A model generated the notes under the pieces. It had not been told where the DNA came from. It saw nothing but the letters and a program-made list of their open reading frames with translations, and made no database searches. A DNA stretch of 64,000 nucleotides from Protonemura montana (taxonomy: Eukaryota > Arthropoda > Insecta > Plecoptera > Nemouridae): the NCBI GenBank assembly GCA_947568835.1, contig OX387612.1, positions 10,790,001-10,854,000 on the forward strand, read 5' to 3'. Below, piece after piece: positions 59,666 through 64,000 of the stretch; within the stretch, counting starts at the first letter, position 1; every line of letters begins with the position of its first letter. The position numbers were made by a program, and so were the translations under genes.

Positions 59666-60289
59666 CTTTTTCATCATCCAATCGTTGGCCAACGTCATGA
59701 GATCTGTTGTCATAAAATGCGCTGTTACGCCTACACCTTAAAAAATCAATTTACTATAGCTTATTTTTAAAAAATCTTGAAATCTACGTTCAAAACCATA
59801 TGCTTAGGAAAGGGTTTTTTTAATTTGGGTAACTTTTAGCTGGGCCGATTGAAGGTATGGAACCAAATAATTAGATCCACATTCTATTTTCGTGATAAGC
59901 CTTCAGCTTTCGTGTTCACGGGTAAAGCAAACAATTTCCTGGGCATGAACTCTTTTACGGAAAACAAATATTTAGCACGATCGACGTGCCACGCGGGGCA
60001 ACTTTGAAAACATAAAAAAAAATCAAACAAGCAAGAAACTTTGCAAAAGCAAACAGAAGTCTTGAGAGTTCAAACAATTTTAATTAAAATATCAGTGTTT
60101 GAAATTTAATAACTTGGGGCACAGTTGTAATGAATGGGATTGAAGTTGAACATGCCATTTTTTGCCATTGCTACCTTGACTCTTGCATTCGAACTTTATT
60201 TAACCTAATACAATTCGCGTTTGTTGTTGTGAATAATAAAGGCACACCGACCATTTTTGGGACATTTTATAATGTTGGGTTTGACCAAA

Positions 60290-61480
60290 ATTGTCAATTA
60301 TAAGTTGGACATTTCACCCAAAGAAACATCTGAATTTCACTGCATGTGATTGGAAGTCGTCATGGCAACAGTTTCAACAAAATGTTCAACTATAAGTTGG
60401 ATCTCAAGCTCACAGAAACATCTGAATTTCACTGCATGTGATTGGAAGTCGTCATGGCAACAGTTTCAACAAAATGTTCAACTATAAGTTGGATCTCTAG
60501 CTCACAGAAACATCTGAATTTCACTGCATGTGATTGGAAGTCGTCATGGCAACAGTTTCAACAAAATGTTCAACTATAAGTTGGACCTCTAGCTCACAGA
60601 AACATCTGAATTTCACTGCATGTGATTGGAAGTCGTCATGGCAACAGTTTCAACAAAATGTTCAACTATAAGTTGGATCTCTAGCTCACAGAAACATCTG
60701 AATTTCACTGCATGTGATTGGAAGTCGTCATGGCAACAGTTTCAACAAAATGTTCAACTATAAGTCGGATCTCTAGCTCACAGAAACATCTGAATTTCAC
60801 TGCATGTGATTGGAAGTCGTCATGGCAACAGTTTCAACAAAATGTTCAACTATGAGTTGGATCTCTAGCTCACAGAAACATCTGAATTTCACTGCATGTG
60901 ATTAGAAGTCGTCATGGCAACAGTTTCAAAAAAATGTTCAACTATAAGTTGGATCTCTAGCTCACAGAAACATCTGAATTTCACTGCATGTGATTGGAAG
61001 TCGTCATGGCAACAGTTTCAACAAAATGTTCAACTATAAGTCGGATCTCTAGCTCACAGAAACATCTGAATTTCACTGCATGTGATTGGAAGTCGTCATG
61101 GCAACAGTTTCAACAAAATGTTCAACTATGAGTTGGATCTCTAGCTCACAGAAACATTTGAATTTCACTGCATGTGATTAGAAGTCGTCATGGCAACAGT
61201 TTCAAAAAAATGTTCAACTATAAGTTGGATCTCTAGCTCACAGAAACATCTGAATTTCACTGCATGTGATTGGAAGTCGTCATGGCAACAGTTTCAACAA
61301 AATTTTCAACTATAAGTTGGATCTCTAGCTCACAGAAACATCTGAATTTCACTGCATGTGATTGGAAGTCGTCATGGCAACAGTTTCAACAAAATGTTCA
61401 ACTATAAGTTGGATCTCTAGCTCACGGAAACATCTGAATTTCACTGCATGCGATTGGAAGTCGTCATGGCAACAGTTTTA
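60290..61480. repeat. 92-bp satellite, about 13 copies, upstream of the gene's first coding exon
   Basis: The unit is 92 bp: gttcaactataagttggatc, tctagctcacagaaacatct, gaatttcactgcatgtgatt, ggaagtcgtcatggcaacag, tttcaacaaaat. A three-unit block with private variants (tcggatc, tgagttgg, gattagaag plus ttcaaaaaaat) occurs twice, 276 bp apart (60766 and 61042). Confidence 0.94.
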
Positions 61481-63582
61481 ACTAACACTTCAATTAGGAG
61501 GCAAGATCATGTTTAAACCTAACCTGAATTTCGAGTTAAATTAGTATTTGAAGAAAAATATCAAAATTATGAGTTTCTTCTTGACTCTGACCATGGATTT
61601 AAGTCTTAAGCTGGCCGCTATCTTTTGACTGCATATTATTAAATATCTCCCATGAAGCCTCCTCCTATCTTATTACGATTAGCATTGAAAATTAAAGTCT
61701 ATAAATTTCAAACGTACAGCATTCAGCTAAGTTCTCTCAGTAACAGTAACAAAGATATATTTGTTGTTGCAATTGAGTTTACAAAAATAATTAATGACAT
61801 CTGACCTGAAAATAGAACTTGGTGTTCACAGAGTGCTGTGCCGTGTTGTACGGTGAAGTTAGGCCTGGGCTTGCGACGATTCCCCAACTTCTGTTTAGAT
61901 GGAAGTAAACTTTACCTTATGTTTACCCATCCACTAAAGTATGAAGATAGAATGACGATTTCCACGTTCCATATGAACCATCTTAACATCAGCGCTATTG
62001 TAGTTTTGTAAAAACCAAATAATCATTTACCTTCCAGGACTACGACCTGTCTATCAACATTAAACTTTATTATTATCAACAATATTCTTATTATATTATA
62101 TTTTTTAAGTATTGTGACTCGCTCTATACTTATTGTTTTTAGTGTACGGAACATGAATAAAATAAATAAATAAATAAACAATATCAGTTTTTTTATTTAT
62201 CAAATATATTGCACTATTGTTTAGCTGCTGATAGACAGGCTCATCTTTATCTTTTCACTTCTCTTTTCCACTGAATACAACGCAAGAAATCGCACAAAGG
62301 ATTTTATTACATTTCATAAAGGGAAGAAAGAAAAAATGATACAAAAAACAAAACTGATGAAAACTGTAAACCAATTTTCTATTTAAATGTCAAATGATCC
62401 GTGTGCTTGAAAAATATAATTGCTACTCGAGGAGATAAAAGACCGATCTACTTTCCATCTTTCAAGAACTTGGTCTTGTGTTCGGTTCGTATTGCATTGC
62501 AATTTAGAACAAGTGGTCGTGTATAGCAAAACACACAAGGCCTAATGAAGCCACCAGCTTGCCTGCGATTGCGATATGCATGCGCCTCTAGAGCTAAGAG
62601 ATTAAAAACTCAACCGAAACGAACCAACTAATTAAGGGGTTGGGAGAGGAAAACAATTAGTGGTGAACCCCACTTGGGAAAACGACTTGGGGTTTGAGTT
62701 TTGTGGAAGGGGAATAACGTGGCTTGCGCGCGGGCGGGGGGCGCGGGGGGGGGGAAACCCGAATCAAAAACAGTGTTTTACAGTCATTTAAAAGCAGTTT
62801 TGTTTCGGAACGCGTATGGGCTCGGCGCAACGGAGTGAGTTTTCAATTTTCGAGAATTTAATAAGCATGAAATTTTTGTGGTGGAATTAAAATTGTTTCC
62901 AGCGTGCGGCGAGAGACTCTTGTGTCTCTAAAATTGGGGTTGATTGCCGTGATTTTATAACGGCATCTTGTTTCGTGGCAACGTTTTTAAATGGTGTTCT
63001 TGAACTATGTCAAGATCATCGCCAACAGTATTATGTAAAGTGGTTCATGTAATTAGCTTCAACAACGGAAACGAAAATGTGAATATTATGGTATTTTTTC
63101 AGCAATAGAAAGCTGATGTTTTAAACGCACTTTTTACAAATCTGATCGAGCAATCTTCTCTTTATAAAAACCACGTAATCGGTTTAGATCTTGATTTTAA
63201 AATCTCTGCTGTTTAGTTAAAAACTTACTGGACTTATAAACAACTTTAATGCTGCTGAGTGAAAAAAAAACCCATGCAATGTGTTTGACAAATTTGATAT
63301 TCAACTGTCAAATGCAGTCCAATTAAATTTAATTTCCTTAATATATGGAAACTATATGTAACTATAGATCTTCAACCATAGGTTGAACCTAACCATTTCA
63401 GGGCCGTTTTTATAAAGTTGCTTGCAGTCGCTTTTATGACATGCAAAACGGCAAACAAAATGGATTGTTGATATTGGTGGTTCTATTAGAATACAAACTT
63501 AATTAATACATAACAATAACAATTATAATGTATTTCCATAAACAGGTTGTTCGGAAAGTAAAATCTCAATGAGGTAGAATGA
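61481..63582. other. Upstream region with one GC-rich patch
   Basis: The DNA is AT-rich except for 62690-62850, which has a strongly G-rich, CpG-containing run on the plus strand. Such a patch upstream of a gene could mark a promoter, but I see no confirmed first exon or core promoter and leave it unassigned. Confidence 0.35.
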
Positions 63583-64000
63583 TTTGTTGTGTTTCACGAC
63601 GCACTGTTTTGACATCTGGTCATGCGGCACTGGTCTAATGGCGTCGGTGAATGAGTGGATGATGATGAGGATGATGATGAACCTAACCTAGCATAGAAGG
63701 GAGGAGGGGAAACCCGGTGCCGGCACGTAGCCTACTCCTGTCGAAGACCAAGGGGACCACCGGCTTAACGTCCCTTCCGAAGGACGGTACAACGCGAACA
63801 ACAGGATTCCTCCACAAATCCATGCTGTCGCGAGGTTGATAAGCAAGGCGAGTGAAGTTGCTGTACTAACTTTCATCTCTCCAACCTCTCTCCCGAACAG
63901 AACTGGTCATGTGTATGATGGTCACCCATCCAATACCTGACCCAGCGCAGTGTTGCTTAACTTTCATCCCTCCAACCTCTCTCCCGAACAGAACTGGTCA
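63583..64000 (-). mobile_element. 5S-derived SINE cut by the window end
   Basis: The complete 3' end, body and 36-bp module are followed by one full 5S-like unit and the start of a second at base 64000. It is very close in sequence to the complete copy at 42083-42523. The 62-codon frame is shared SINE sequence. Confidence 0.88.

Noticed and set aside
59057..59741. 152- to 210-codon frames on both strands
   Set aside because: They arise from the 12-copy 36-bp SINE module and run into the SINE body.
62690..62850. CpG-island promoter of the SMPDL3 gene
   Set aside because: The GC-rich patch is suggestive, but no first exon, initiator or splice donor on the minus strand could be supported.

Overview
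This is eukaryotic, intron-rich, AT-rich DNA. It looks like an invertebrate animal genome. The SINE types and the protein variant would suit a marine lophotrochozoan such as a mollusc, but that is inference and not shown by the sequence. One protein-coding gene can be supported. It lies on the minus strand and fills almost the whole window: an acid sphingomyelinase-like phosphodiesterase (SMPDL3 family). I rebuilt it by hand as eight coding exons, in transcript order 58472-58535 (signal peptide), 30942-31010, 29960-30119, 11455-11660, 4944-5101, 2560-2758, 1205-1317 and 67-254. All seven junctions have GT donors and AG acceptors, and the split codons restore one reading frame of 1157 nt (385 codons plus 2 nt). 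The C-terminal end (about 60-70 residues by family length) lies beyond base 1. The first coding exon has a good acceptor upstream of its ATG, so a non-coding first exon and the promoter probably lie further right.

Nearly everything else is intron or upstream DNA built from repeats. Four dispersed families recur. (1) A 5S-rRNA-derived SINE of about 440 bp (complete copy 42083-42523 with a 12-bp target-site duplication). In at least ten places its 5S control-region segment is multiplied as 91-bp tandem units, and in two places a separate 36-bp body module is multiplied. (2) A tRNA-like SINE. Its tRNA portion is multiplied as 52-bp units at 28933-29760 (about 16 copies) and at 9375-9740. Its 3' end also occurs as fold-back palindromes. 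(3) A fold-back, MITE-like family with long inverted arms (1966, 15296, 49130, 51119, 57078). (4) A 60-bp repeat found as arrays at 22089 and 45195.

There are also locus-specific minisatellites: 44 bp (325-857), 63 bp (2788-4590), 43 bp (26842-27568), 87 bp (30243-30738), 49 bp (37911-38870), 42 bp (51973-52351) and 92 bp (60290-61480). Several end within about 10-30 nt of a splice site of the phosphodiesterase gene. Most long open frames in the window are products of these arrays, whose periods are often multiples of three.

The most interesting signal is that two unrelated Pol III SINE families have both turned the promoter-bearing part of their heads into tandem arrays inside one gene. No operons, CRISPR arrays, bacterial genes or intact rRNA/tRNA genes were seen.
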